From positions 1 through 42,054 of the forward strand of contig JAKFUT010000069.1 of the NCBI GenBank assembly GCA_021732565.1: a stretch of 42,054 nucleotides of DNA, given 5' to 3'. Below are positions 8,436 to 16,933 of the stretch, piece after piece. Position 1 is the stretch's first letter. Every line of letters begins with the position of its first letter. The position numbers and the translations under genes are program-made. The DNA is from Candidatus Obscuribacterales bacterium (GTDB lineage Bacteria; Cyanobacteriota; Vampirovibrionia; Obscuribacterales; Obscuribacteraceae). The notes under the pieces were generated by a model. It was not told the DNA's origin, made no database searches, and worked only from the letters and a program-made list of their open reading frames with translations.

Positions 8436-9098
8436 GTGAAGCTATTTCTGGACACTGCCAACCTCGACGAGATCAAGGAAATCGCCAGCTGGGGGGTTCT
8501 AAACGGTGTAACGACCAACCCTTCACTGGTCGTCAAAGAGGGCGTAGATTTCAAGACCCGTGTGAAGGAAATTTGCGAAGTTGTTGATGGTCCTGTCAGC
8601 GCTGAGGTGACCACCGAGGATCCGGACGAAATGATTAAGCAAGGTCGCGACATCGCTACTTGGGCCTCAAACATCATAGTCAAGTGTCCCTTGACCCCTG
8701 CCGGACTAAGAGCTACAAGCGCATTATCGAAAGACGGCATCAAAGTAAACGTGACCCTTTGCTTCTCTGTCAACCAGGGCATCCTGGCAGCTCGAGCAGG
8801 AGCAACATTTGTCAGCCCATTCCTTGGCCGGCTCGACGATATTAACCAGGATGGCATGGAGCTGATACGGCAGCTAGTTCATGTTTTCGGCAATTATGGT
8901 TTTGAAACGGAAGTTCTGGCTGCCAGCATCCGGCACCCCGTTCACGTAACTGACGCAGCTCTGGCTGGCGCCGATATCTCCACCATGCCTTATAAAGTCT
9001 TCAAAATGCTGGTGCATCATCCGCTCACTGACATGGGTCAAGAGAAGTTTATGGCTGACTGGAAGAAAGCTCAGCTCGCTGGTGCAGGCAAGAGCTAG
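8436..9098 (+). CDS. tal: Transaldolase, short (FSA/MipB-like) subfamily
   Basis: A 220-residue class I aldolase-type enzyme of the pentose phosphate pathway. It begins [14 protein letters not shown] and contains GVTTNPSLV, the Schiff-base lysine K83 in IVKCPLT, and a SPFLGRLDD segment. The short subfamily holds both transaldolases and fructose-6-phosphate aldolases. The aldolases have Tyr in the SPY/APY position, where this protein has Phe (F129), so transaldolase activity is the better call. It would act in the cytoplasm, moving a dihydroxyacetone unit between sedoheptulose 7-phosphate and glyceraldehyde 3-phosphate. The start is GTG with a strong AAGGAG site. A terminator follows at 9166. 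Confidence 0.95.
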   Translation: MKLFLDTANLDEIKEIASWGVLNGVTTNPSLVVKEGVDFKTRVKEICEVVDGPVSAEVTTEDPDEMIKQGRDIATWASNIIVKCPLTPAGLRATSALSKDGIKVNVTLCFSVNQGILAARAGATFVSPFLGRLDDINQDGMELIRQLVHVFGNYGFETEVLAASIRHPVHVTDAALAGADISTMPYKVFKMLVHHPLTDMGQEKFMADWKKAQLAGAGKS

Positions 9099-9165
9099 GC
9101 TCTAACCTTGGCAGTGAGAAAATCTGACAGGCACTGAGTCGACAGATAATAACGTGGTCACTTGC

Positions 9166-9200
9166 GAGTCGCGGAGAGTCAACGCCGCGACTCCTTTGTT
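9166..9200 (+). terminator. Rho-independent terminator after the transaldolase gene
   Basis: GAGTCGCGG and CCGCGACTC form a perfect 9-bp stem around a 10-base loop, followed by CTTTGTTT. It starts 67 bp after the stop codon. The remaining space to 9433 has no gene, only a loose run of TTGGAT-like words at about 9350-9410. Confidence 0.75.
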
Positions 9201-9433
9201 TGGGTAGTCGCCGTGTGGAGGTACGCTTAATAACTCTCGAGGACCCTGAGTGGCTGTGCACAAAATCTCGCGGCTCAAGTCGTTAGCCTGGTCTTTGATC
9301 TATATTTGTTTTTCGGTGCACGCGTCCTGGCACCTGTGACCCTGAGCGAGCATTTGGACACCATTTGGATGACTATAGCGAATTGGATGCCAGTTGGATC
9401 AAACATTGGCGAAGATCCCACACTCTCGGGATT

Positions 9434-9526
9434 TTAGCGGAGGAACATGCTAGGCAACAATGACAGGACAAACGTTCCTATCATTATCCAAATGATCACC
9501 TTGTAGTACTTTTGAATGAAGCCCAT
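9434..9526 (-). CDS. 30-residue membrane peptide coupled to uvrC
   Basis: A short open frame starting MGFIQKYYKVIIWIMIGTFV and ending LPSMFLR. One hydrophobic helix of about 18 residues is flanked by positively charged residues (K6, K9 and the terminal R). Its ATG overlaps the uvrC stop codon as TGATG, an arrangement typical of translational coupling. I recognise no named family. The arguments for a real gene are the stop/start overlap, the membrane-peptide composition and the absence of any competing feature. The uvrC C-terminal coding sequence would supply its ribosome site (GCGGAGA lies 8 bases before the ATG). Confidence 0.6.
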   Translation of the reverse strand: MGFIQKYYKVIIWIMIGTFVLSLLPSMFLR

Positions 9527-11436
9527 CAATTTTTCTCCGCTGTAGGTTCCAACTCTCTTTCAGTATCTCCGCTTTCCTCAATTCCATGCAAGTGGTTATA
9601 GATTGCTTCGGCCACTTTTTCGGGTATCTTCGGTACGGATTTAATGTCTTCAAGGCTCGCTTGCTTGAGCCTTTCTATTGTTCCGAATTTCACCATTAAT
9701 AACTTGCGTCTGGCTTCTCCCACATTGGGTAATTCATCGAAGCCGGACATGAGAGATCGTTTTGATCTCAGCTTCCGATGAAATGTGATGGCAAATCGGT
9801 GAGCCTCATCCCTGGCCCGTTGTAGCAACAACAACGCCTCGCTTCGCCGCGAGAGCAAGATCGCCTGGCTACGACCGGGTTTGAACACTTCTTCCTGCCG
9901 CTTTGCTAAGCCGATAATATCCACCTTGTCGAAAACTTCCAGCTCAGTGAGCGCGGCTATAGCAGCATTTAGCTGCCCCTTGCCCCCATCTATAATAATC
10001 AAATCGGCCAGCGGCTTGTTCTCTTCTTTCAGCCGGCGATAACGCCGCCCCACCACCTCGTTCATAGAAGCAAAGTCGTCCGGCCCGTCTAGCACGGTCT
10101 TAATCTTGAAGGTGCGATAGTCGGATTTTTTCGGCTTTCCGTTTTCAAAGCATATTAGACTGCCGACTTGATCGGTGCCCTGAAAATGCGATATGTCGTA
10201 GCATTCAATTCGAATTGGCGGCCGAGACAACTCGAGTTCTTCTTGCAATAGGGTTAGTAGCTCCATGGCCGCAAAGGAAGCACTTTCTTGATCGCGCAAC
10301 TGTTGCTCTAGCGCAAGACTTGCATTCTTTTGCGCCATTTCGATCATTCTGGTCTTGTCTCCCCTGGCAGGAACAGATACTTTAACCACACGCTCTGCTC
10401 GCTGCGACAGTAACTGCGATAGCACCTCTTCATCTTCAATTTTGTGTTGTAGCAATACTTCTCGCGGAATCGAAATACTTTCGCACTCGGTAAAATACTG
10501 TTCGACAAAACTCTCATAAGCTTCGTCAAAAGAAGTCTTGTCGGCCAGCGGCAAATCGAAAATTTCAGAACTTACCAGTTTGCCTTCTCGAATTCTCATC
10601 AAACAAACAATTATCAGTTTATCCGTGTGCGCTTGTGCCACCACATCAAGACTGACGGTGCGATCTTGAAACAGAACCTGCTGACGCTCCATAACTGAGC
10701 GCAGCGCCACCATTCGATCACGAATACGAGCCGCTTCTTCGAATCGCAATGCGTCGGACGCGGCCAGCATCTCCTTCTCCATAGCAGAAACGGCCTTGCT
10801 TTGCGAGCCGGAGAGGAAAAGCTCCACCTGGTGAACCATGTGCATATAGAACGACTCTTCTACCATTTTTTGACACGGTGCCAGACACAGACCGATGTCA
10901 AAATTCATACACGGCCGATTTTTGAATAACGGCTTGCGTCTTTGACGCATGGGAAACACTTTCCTTAAGATGCGCACAGTTTCCCACATTAACCCTGTTT
11001 CTACATAAGGACCAAATACCTTATCTTTGGGATATTCTTTTTTATACTTGTGGGGATCACGAACCATAATCAGCCGGGGAAACGGCTCGTGGTACGTAAT
11101 TGCCAACCACGGATACCGTTTGTCGTCCTTCAAATTCACGTTATATCGAGGCATGTGCTGGCGAACCAGCGTTGCCTCCAGAAGCAATGCTTCTTTCTCG
11201 GAATTAGTGACGATGATGTCCACCGAGCCAATTCGCGGCACCAGCACAGCAAGCTTGGGGCGCCCGGCCCACGAGGTTGCGCTCCAATAAGATCGAACAC
11301 GGTTTCGCAGACTGAGCGCTTTACCTATATAGATGATTTCCTGCTGTACATCTCGAAAGATGTACACGCCCGGCGAGTCTGGTAGACCCGCCAATTGTTG
11401 AGTAACCAGTTCAGAAGGTTGCGCTGTCCTTGTCAT
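9526..11436 (-). CDS. uvrC: Excinuclease ABC subunit C
   Basis: A 636-residue nucleotide-excision-repair nuclease. Residues 15-100 are the GIY-YIG domain (GVYIF at 23-27, IIYIGKA at 34-40) that makes the 3' incision. A Cys-containing segment follows (NRPCMNFDIGLCLAPC), then a UVR motif for UvrB contact (LRFEEAARIRDRM). The RNase H-like domain that makes the 5' incision contains YDISHFQGTDQVGS and IIDGGKGQLNAA. The C-terminus carries helix-hairpin-helix motifs (LPNVGEARRKLL, VPKIPEKVAEAI). Its length is normal. The start codon lies inside the 3' end of radA (26-bp overlap), so the two repair genes are probably translated from one message, with the small membrane peptide last. Confidence 0.97.
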   Translation of the reverse strand: MTRTAQPSELVTQQLAGLPDSPGVYIFRDVQQEIIYIGKALSLRNRVRSYWSATSWAGRPKLAVLVPRIGSVDIIVTNSEKEALLLEATLVRQHMPRYNVNLKDDKRYPWLAITYHEPFPRLIMVRDPHKYKKEYPKDKVFGPYVETGLMWETVRILRKVFPMRQRRKPLFKNRPCMNFDIGLCLAPCQKMVEESFYMHMVHQVELFLSGSQSKAVSAMEKEMLAASDALRFEEAARIRDRMVALRSVMERQQVLFQDRTVSLDVVAQAHTDKLIIVCLMRIREGKLVSSEIFDLPLADKTSFDEAYESFVEQYFTECESISIPREVLLQHKIEDEEVLSQLLSQRAERVVKVSVPARGDKTRMIEMAQKNASLALEQQLRDQESASFAAMELLTLLQEELELSRPPIRIECYDISHFQGTDQVGSLICFENGKPKKSDYRTFKIKTVLDGPDDFASMNEVVGRRYRRLKEENKPLADLIIIDGGKGQLNAAIAALTELEVFDKVDIIGLAKRQEEVFKPGRSQAILLSRRSEALLLLQRARDEAHRFAITFHRKLRSKRSLMSGFDELPNVGEARRKLLMVKFGTIERLKQASLEDIKSVPKIPEKVAEAIYNHLHGIEESGDTERELEPTAEKN

Positions 11437-13000
11437 GCACTTTTCCGCGCGGAGTCGGGGAGAAATCTTCGTCCTCGTTTATCTTAGCTGAAACGGGCGG
11501 AGGCTTCTCGCTCGACGGTGCGGAAACGGGTCGGCGCTGCCCGCTGGATTCGCGATCTGTCGACTGAGCACTGGTGAAAGAGTTCGACGATGTACGCCTC
11601 AGCCCTGGTATAGCAGACTCTACAGCTTCGGCCAGCGTGGCGGCTACTATCAATTCCAACTTTCCACCTTGTTCCTTTGTAAATCCGGAAGAAGGCACAA
11701 TGGCTTTTGTAAACCCGAGAGACTCTGCTTCTCTCAGTCGACGTTCCAGCGAAACCACAGAACGCAGTTCGCCTGTCAGGCCAATTTCCCCGGCACACAC
11801 CAGGAGGGGATCGACGGAGCGATCCATGCAAGCCGTGGCTATGGCTATGGCCACACCCAGATCACCCCCGGGATCGTTGCACTCGAGGCCCCCGGCTATG
11901 TTCACATAAACGTCTTGTTTTCCCAACGGCAACCCCAACCGCTTTTCCAAGACGGCAAGTATCTGCAACAGCCGACCCGCCTCAAAACCAACCGCCACCC
12001 GACGAGGAGAAGCAATACTGCTGGGACAAACCAGCGCTTGCACTTCAAGCAATACAGATCGATTGCCTTCGCAAGATGCAATTACAGATGTGCCGGATGG
12101 AGATCGCTCGCCTTGTTTCTTCTCTAATCTGGCTGACAGAAAGAAACTGCTCGGATTCTTTATTTCGCGCAGCCCCTCCTCTGTCATGGCAAAAATTGCC
12201 ATCTCACTGGTAGATCCGAAACGATTCTTGGCAGAACGAACAATACGTAACTGCCGCGCACGATCGCCCTCGAACTGAAGTACAGCGTCGACCATGTGTT
12301 CTAGAACACGTGGCCCGGCAATGGATCCTTCTTTCGTCACGTGCCCCACCAGGAACGTAGCTGTTCCCGCAGCCTTTGCCTGCGCCATGATCGCGGCAGC
12401 GCTCTCCCGAACTTGACTGACCGAGCCCGGAACACTGTCGAGTTCCGGATGGTAGATGGCCTGCACGCTGTCTATAATGGCAAATTTCGCGCCACACTGT
12501 GCAAGATTTTTGCGAATTGCCGTAACGTTTTGCTCGCTGTAAACCAGAACAGGCGCGTCTGTCAGGCCGAGACGCCGCGCCCGCAAGAGCACTTGCGAGG
12601 TTGACTCTTCCGCCGACACATACATAACCGGAAAATCCGGCGAAGCCAGCGCCGCCGCAAGCTGCAAAAGCAGAGTTGATTTTCCAATACCTGGATCACC
12701 CGCCAGCAAAGTGACCGAACCTTCGACCAGTCCGCCACCTAATACACGATCAAGTGATTCAAATCCAGTGACTTTTCTTGGTTTCTCATCAGGTAATGAT
12801 TCGTTTAATAGGACCGGCGCCTCTTCAGAGGTGATGGCAAATGCGCTGCGATTTCGCGCAACTACCGAGTCGTTCTTCCCCAGATCAATTTCTTCAACAA
12901 ATGATGTCCACGCACCGCATTCGGTGCATCGTCCCAGTTGCTTAGCGGCTTGAAAGCCGCATCCCTGACAAACCCACCGACTCTTACTCTTAGTTGCCAT
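11411..13000 (-). CDS. radA: DNA repair/recombination protein RadA (Sms)
   Basis: A 529-residue RecA-like ATPase that drives branch migration in recombination. It has an N-terminal zinc finger (C11, C14, C25, C28), Walker A GDPGIGKST at 101-109, the RadA-specific KNRFG at 258-262, and a C-terminal Lon-protease-like domain without protease function (DVYVNIAGGL ... DLGVAIAIA). Typical RadA is about 455 residues. The extra 70 or so here are a Ser/Pro/Arg-rich tail (SSGQRRPVSAPSSEKPPP) that looks disordered. The ATG at 13000 gives the expected MATKSKSRWVCQGCG start. It is the first gene of the radA-uvrC unit. Confidence 0.97.
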   Translation of the reverse strand: MATKSKSRWVCQGCGFQAAKQLGRCTECGAWTSFVEEIDLGKNDSVVARNRSAFAITSEEAPVLLNESLPDEKPRKVTGFESLDRVLGGGLVEGSVTLLAGDPGIGKSTLLLQLAAALASPDFPVMYVSAEESTSQVLLRARRLGLTDAPVLVYSEQNVTAIRKNLAQCGAKFAIIDSVQAIYHPELDSVPGSVSQVRESAAAIMAQAKAAGTATFLVGHVTKEGSIAGPRVLEHMVDAVLQFEGDRARQLRIVRSAKNRFGSTSEMAIFAMTEEGLREIKNPSSFFLSARLEKKQGERSPSGTSVIASCEGNRSVLLEVQALVCPSSIASPRRVAVGFEAGRLLQILAVLEKRLGLPLGKQDVYVNIAGGLECNDPGGDLGVAIAIATACMDRSVDPLLVCAGEIGLTGELRSVVSLERRLREAESLGFTKAIVPSSGFTKEQGGKLELIVAATLAEAVESAIPGLRRTSSNSFTSAQSTDRESSGQRRPVSAPSSEKPPPVSAKINEDEDFSPTPRGKVHDKDSATF

Positions 13001-13624
13001 ACCTGCCTCCGGGACATCCTGGGCGAGTTCTCGCCGAATTCGAGCACCGCTGCCGCTGCAATCTCAAGACTACCCCGATCGCACCACCGGTAGTGGCAAA
13101 GTATTCAACCCGTTACTTGCATACTCTCCGAGGAAGAATATATTGAGTTGTTTTCCGGTGGGCTTTTGCGAAAGCGCGGCTATGCTTGTCGGAACCTACA
13201 ATTCTATAGGGTCAGCTCGACTTTGGCCTAATCTGCACCAGCGTTTACAGGCAGATGACGGCTTTCTAATACGATATTTTTTTCAGTAATCTTCCTTCCC
13301 TTCATCAATGTCTCCAGTGCTACGACAACGCGCCGCCCATTAATCTGCCGCCCCGGCAATTTACGCTTTCTGCAATGTCAAAATGCGGGCTTTCATTACG
13401 AAAGGGCAAAACACTCTTTGCAAGACAACCAAGACCTTGAATAGACCACGATCCATATGTACTTGTTCATCCTTCCGCAGCAGTTTGGAGTCGAGTTTCG
13501 CCACCGTGAAGAACCATTTTTGTCAATTTAAAACTGTAGAACCGGCTTGACTATACCTGGTTATTGTTATCGAATCACTCGCCACAAAATGTGGTGCAAA
13601 GGCCTGTTCCGTGCGATCCGGTGG
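13001..13624. other. 624-bp intergenic region, no gene seen
   Basis: No open frame with protein-like composition and no structured RNA that I can recognise. The region must hold the promoter of radA at its left end. The alpha-solenoid gene ends at its right edge. No clear terminator hairpin was found for that gene. Confidence 0.5.
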
Positions 13625-15211
13625 CTATTCGTCGCAGCAATGCAGTCCCCTTTCCTCAAGCCGTTTTCTAATTCTATCTGCTAAGTCGGTAAGATAGTCT
13701 GTTCTAGCATGACCACTCTCCAGCCATCTTCTTGCAGCGGCTGCCACCTCCATGTCATTGGGGCACGTAACTAATAGTTTCTCGATCAAATCAGCCTTTG
13801 CTGCGCCAGCCCAACGTCTTTCAAGCGAATCGGTGGATATGCGCTCTTTTCCAAGTTCAACAAATCGGCTTCCCGCTTCATTTTCGATAAGAGCACGAAG
13901 AAGAAAGTTCCGCATTCTCCTATCACAACCATCGAACAACTCAACCGCCAAACTCAGCAGTTCGTCGGATGGCCACGCTTTCAGCCTATCAAGGACGATT
14001 GCTCCGGAGAAAATGTCGCTTGGATGTTTTCTCGCCCATTCTATCGCCGTTGCCTCAAATGCATCCGGGGCAGCACGCACTAGTGCTAACAGACTCTGTC
14101 CTCGCGCTGCCTCCTCCTGCTCAAGAAGCCATGTTTGAGCAAGTTCTCTCAGATCAACAGAAGGCGTTCTTCGAAGAACATGCGTTAGCAAAGAGAACCA
14201 CTCTTGAGCTCCGCGATTCTCATTCACCCAGCGGTTCGCGAGAGCAACAACTTCATCCGAGACGGTACGCTCAAAGTGTGCCATATACCAGCTCAAGACT
14301 GTGGGAAACGATTGGTGATCATTGTTAGCAGTGAGCCATTGCTCGGTCTCTTGGCCTAGCAGGTTTTGTCCGCCGCAACTCAGATCAAAGCAATGGGTGG
14401 TAGCACTCCTAAGAAGAAGCTCAGGAATGCGCTTGAACTTCTTGTGATCATCGATCCACTCAAATAGCAATCTTGCCATTCGGTTTGGGGCTGCATCGGC
14501 CACGGCGCCCAAAAGATAATCTGCGCCAGGCTGCTCCCAACAAGTGCGAAGCCACCTCGAAACGTCGGCCTCATGGCGCTCAGGGAACACCTCCATGAGA
14601 ATTTTGGCCATCTCCACTTTCTGGTACGAGGCAATTGGCCTGCCCAAACACCGAACGGCAATGGTGGCAGCAGATTCGTCGTTGGAAGCCTTGAGATACG
14701 AACTTAGCAGGAATGTTTGCGACCAATCCCACTTAGAATGAGTCTGCATCAAATGCTTCCTGGCCAATGATAGCAACGCTGCAGTCGGATCGTCTTTCAG
14801 GAGCTGGCACAGAATATCAACCTTTGCACTCGTGTTAATCTTCTGTTGGAGGAGCCAAACTGTTGCCCCTTCGAGCACCTCCGGACTTACGTATTCACTG
14901 AGAATTTCCTTCCACAACAGATCGCATTCTGAGCTGTTACCAGCTCTCGTGAGTTGATCGAGCGCCCAATGATAAGTGTCCTCTCCTGGAAGGTATCGGA
15001 GTGCAAGCGCGGCCCCGCGCAAGGAAAACTCTTTCGACCATGACTTGAGCCAATCCGAAGTCACTTCATCTGATCTGTATTTAGTTAACTCGTAGAATAA
15101 GAGGTTGACAGGTGTGCTGAGAACTTTCCTCCGCAGCAGCCACGTCTTAGCAATCTCCACGTTGGCGTCGGATGGATCTTCTCGAATTAGCCGTCTGATT
15201 TTCGAAGTCAT
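13625..15211 (-). CDS. Alpha-solenoid repeat protein of unknown function
   Basis: A 528-residue soluble, almost wholly helical protein. A loose repeat of about 35-45 residues recurs, marked by an Ala-x-x-Trp-Leu type helix: IAKTWLLRRK, VTSDWLKSW, GATVWLLQQK, DVSRWLRTC, ALANRWVNEN, LAQTWLLEQE, TAIEWARKHP, AARRWLESG. Most are followed by a second helix beginning near LLxxL. This suggests a HEAT/ARM-type solenoid used for protein binding. There is no signal peptide, membrane helix or catalytic motif. It stands alone between two long intergenic regions, so context gives no hint of its role. The ATG at 15211 has only a weak ribosome site. Confidence 0.85.
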   Translation of the reverse strand: MTSKIRRLIREDPSDANVEIAKTWLLRRKVLSTPVNLLFYELTKYRSDEVTSDWLKSWSKEFSLRGAALALRYLPGEDTYHWALDQLTRAGNSSECDLLWKEILSEYVSPEVLEGATVWLLQQKINTSAKVDILCQLLKDDPTAALLSLARKHLMQTHSKWDWSQTFLLSSYLKASNDESAATIAVRCLGRPIASYQKVEMAKILMEVFPERHEADVSRWLRTCWEQPGADYLLGAVADAAPNRMARLLFEWIDDHKKFKRIPELLLRSATTHCFDLSCGGQNLLGQETEQWLTANNDHQSFPTVLSWYMAHFERTVSDEVVALANRWVNENRGAQEWFSLLTHVLRRTPSVDLRELAQTWLLEQEEAARGQSLLALVRAAPDAFEATAIEWARKHPSDIFSGAIVLDRLKAWPSDELLSLAVELFDGCDRRMRNFLLRALIENEAGSRFVELGKERISTDSLERRWAGAAKADLIEKLLVTCPNDMEVAAAARRWLESGHARTDYLTDLADRIRKRLEERGLHCCDE

Positions 15212-15671
15212 TTAGATCTTTGCCCGTCAGGTTGACACTCGATCAGTGATGTGTTCTTGGATAGTTTAGGTAGACGCCATCCAGACCGGATTTATCAGGT
15301 CGGGTCAGGTCGAGCTCATTACCTCAGCGATTTTTCGATAATGATGTTCTCCAGTTTTGATGCAATACCAACGCTCATTCATGCAAACATCATACAGATA
15401 GAAAGCTCCGGGGTCGCTTGCTCAAAACAGCTGAGGCAATAGATGTGGTGCTGAAATCTAGCAGCGCATGCCCCTTGATGTCGAGACTTGATGAGCTGAG
15501 ATTTGAACGACTCATTTTTCCAACCTCAGAGGAAATACGCCCGGGTCCCTTGCGCAGAGATGATTTCCTTATAATTTGACGACAATTGCTAACTGATCTA
15601 AATTTAATTTCGCCATAATCGGATCTATATCGATGCAGGCCGCCCTTTTAGTAGAAAGTGAGGTACGACTC
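15212..15671. other. 460-bp intergenic region, no gene seen
   Basis: It lies between the divergent solenoid gene and the His/Asp-rich peptide gene. It contains a short direct repeat (CAGGTCGGGTCAGGTCGAG near 15297-15315) and no convincing coding frame. GAGG at about 15660 is the ribosome site of the following gene. Confidence 0.45.
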
Positions 15672-15968
15672 ATGGTCACTCCTATTTTGCCCTTTATCGT
15701 TGCCTGCTTTGCCAGCGCTCCTGTTCCGGTTGATTTGAATGCTCCGCCAAGCAACATCTTCATGGCCGCAAAAGAGCGACAAATAATGCTAATCGCTCAA
15801 AAGGGCGGCGGTGACCCACACGGGGCTGATCCACACGGAGATGACCCGAACGATGAGAACCATGATCCCGGGTTGCCAGCAAACAAAGAACAGAAAGCAC
15901 ACAAAGCTCCGAAAGATGTCTACGGCGGGGACATACCAAACACTCCCGAACCTTACAGCCCGTTTTGA
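15672..15968 (+). CDS. Small exported His/Asp-rich protein
   Basis: A 98-residue protein from the ATG at 15672, which has GAGG eight bases upstream. The N-terminus is hydrophobic (MVTPILPFIVACFASAPVP) and suggests export. A longer form starting at 15633 would add an Arg-containing segment and place IVAC as a lipobox-like site, so a lipoprotein is possible. The middle is a charged low-complexity tract with a DPHG repeat (GGGDPHGADPHGDDPNDENH), rich in His, Asp and Asn. The C-terminus is Lys/Pro-rich and ends PYSPF. The His/Asp tract could bind divalent metal; that is an inference from composition alone. I recognise no family. Confidence 0.65.
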   Translation: MVTPILPFIVACFASAPVPVDLNAPPSNIFMAAKERQIMLIAQKGGGDPHGADPHGDDPNDENHDPGLPANKEQKAHKAPKDVYGGDIPNTPEPYSPF

Positions 15969-16168
15969 TCCGTCTCAGCCGCCACGCGCCACATGATCAC
16001 CGGCTTGCATGTTGCTGAAACTTGCCCTGGTTCTGTGCTGCATAAGAAGTTGGTCTGCTCGCTTCAACATTTTTGCGCGAGCCCCGGTCGGCGGGTGAGA
16101 CTACCCGAGAACCCGAATCATGCCCGATCTAAATAACTGCACAGGATATCTTAGACGTTGAAGCATTA

Positions 16169-16204
16169 GTAATGGGGGTAGAGCGGTTCAGATACCCCCA
16201 TTAC
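16169..16204. repeat. Perfect 12-bp inverted repeat
   Basis: GTAATGGGGGTA and TACCCCCATTAC are exact reverse complements around a 12-base loop. No T-tract follows on either strand, so it is not an ordinary intrinsic terminator. It lies between convergent genes, about 200 bp after the His/Asp-rich peptide gene and 85 bp beyond the end of the pilin gene. It could be a protein-binding site or a factor-dependent terminator. Confidence 0.8.
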
Positions 16205-16215
16205 GAGCAGCTCAT

Positions 16216-16254
16216 CCGGTGTTGGCTCTCAGGGCGATCGAACACTGACACCGG
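16216..16254. repeat. Inverted repeat CCGGTGT/ACACCGG
   Basis: A 7-bp perfect stem with a long loop. An alternative inner pairing, GTGTT with AACAC, is also possible, so two mutually exclusive hairpins can form. It lies just after the 12-bp hairpin and just beyond the end of the pilin gene, with no T-tract. Confidence 0.5.
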
Positions 16255-16288
16255 CAGCCCCCACCAGTGATAGATCTCCGAACAGGGA

Positions 16289-16501
16289 TTATTGGAGGCT
16301 CCATGGCTGCGCCGATAGGTTGGCTATCTCTTCAGGATGACCTGAGAATCCGCCGCCGTAGATAAAGGCTTGCTCTATTGCGTGGACAGTGTGCCCGGAT
16401 AAGTGGCCGAGTCCCGCAAGCGCCACCAAACACAAAGCAGCGATACACCCGATCCCAATTGCATATTCCACCAAACTCTGTCCGCATTGGCTTCTTCTCA
16501 T
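16289..16501 (-). CDS. Flp/Fap-type (Tad) pilin-like protein
   Basis: A 70-residue protein starting MRRSQCGQSLVEYAIGIGCI. A short basic leader ends in Gly, followed by QSLVEYA and a hydrophobic stretch (IGIGCIAALCLVALAGLGHL), the hallmark of Flp-type pilins and TadE-like pseudopilins. The leader would be cut by a prepilin peptidase before the Gln, and the Glu five residues in is conserved for assembly. A GTG at 16516 is possible, but GGAGG lies eight bases before the ATG at 16501. It follows a TPR gene by 18 bp on the same strand. The other Tad machinery genes are not in this window. Confidence 0.8.
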   Translation of the reverse strand: MRRSQCGQSLVEYAIGIGCIAALCLVALAGLGHLSGHTVHAIEQAFIYGGGFSGHPEEIANLSAQPWSLQ

Positions 16502-16519
16502 GATTGCATCCTCCACTAC

Positions 16520-16933
16520 TTACGTGTCACTCCAATTCTTGAACTGGCAAAACAAGTCGAACCGCTGGCCATTCCGAATGCACTGCGATGGATCTAACTG
16601 AGTCGCAGTTTCTACACACAATCTGGCGTCAGCCGGACGGCCTAGTCTGGCTACTATGAAAGCTTTGACCATGTGTGTTTCAGCATCTAAATTATTTAGA
16701 GAAATAGCTTGCTCAATGTCATCTTGTGCAAGTGTCGGCTTTCCCTCTGATACGAGGCTATATGCCCGTTGCTGAAAAGCTCTGGCTGCATTTGGATTCA
16801 GCAACAGAGCTTCTGAAAATTGTTCGATGGCCCTCCTGTGCTGCCCGGCTAGCGAGAGTGCTACACCGGCGTCTATGTAGCGTTCGGCAAGTTGTTCTTT
16901 CTTTCGATCATGCCACCACTGCTTGAGTAGCAT
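16520..16933 (-). CDS. TPR protein paired with the pilin gene
   Basis: A 137-residue protein with about three tetratricopeptide repeats: AGVALSLAGQHRRAIEQFSE, AYSLVSEGKPTLAQDDIEQA and AFIVARLGRPADARLCVETA, each ending near a DP/NP turn (ALLLNP, TQLDP). It begins MLLKQWWHDRKKEQL and has no signal peptide. Tad loci encode a TPR protein, TadD, needed for pilus biogenesis. The close spacing to a Flp-like pilin suggests a similar role, but TadD is usually a lipoprotein and this one is not. The upstream stretch 16934-17266 holds no gene I can support. Confidence 0.78.
   Translation of the reverse strand: MLLKQWWHDRKKEQLAERYIDAGVALSLAGQHRRAIEQFSEALLLNPNAARAFQQRAYSLVSEGKPTLAQDDIEQAISLNNLDAETHMVKAFIVARLGRPADARLCVETATQLDPSQCIRNGQRFDLFCQFKNWSDT

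Noticed and set aside
16229..16240. Cyanobacterial HIP1 octamer (GCGATCGC)
   Set aside because: Only the partial form GGCGATCGA occurs here, and I saw no enrichment of the octamer in the window.
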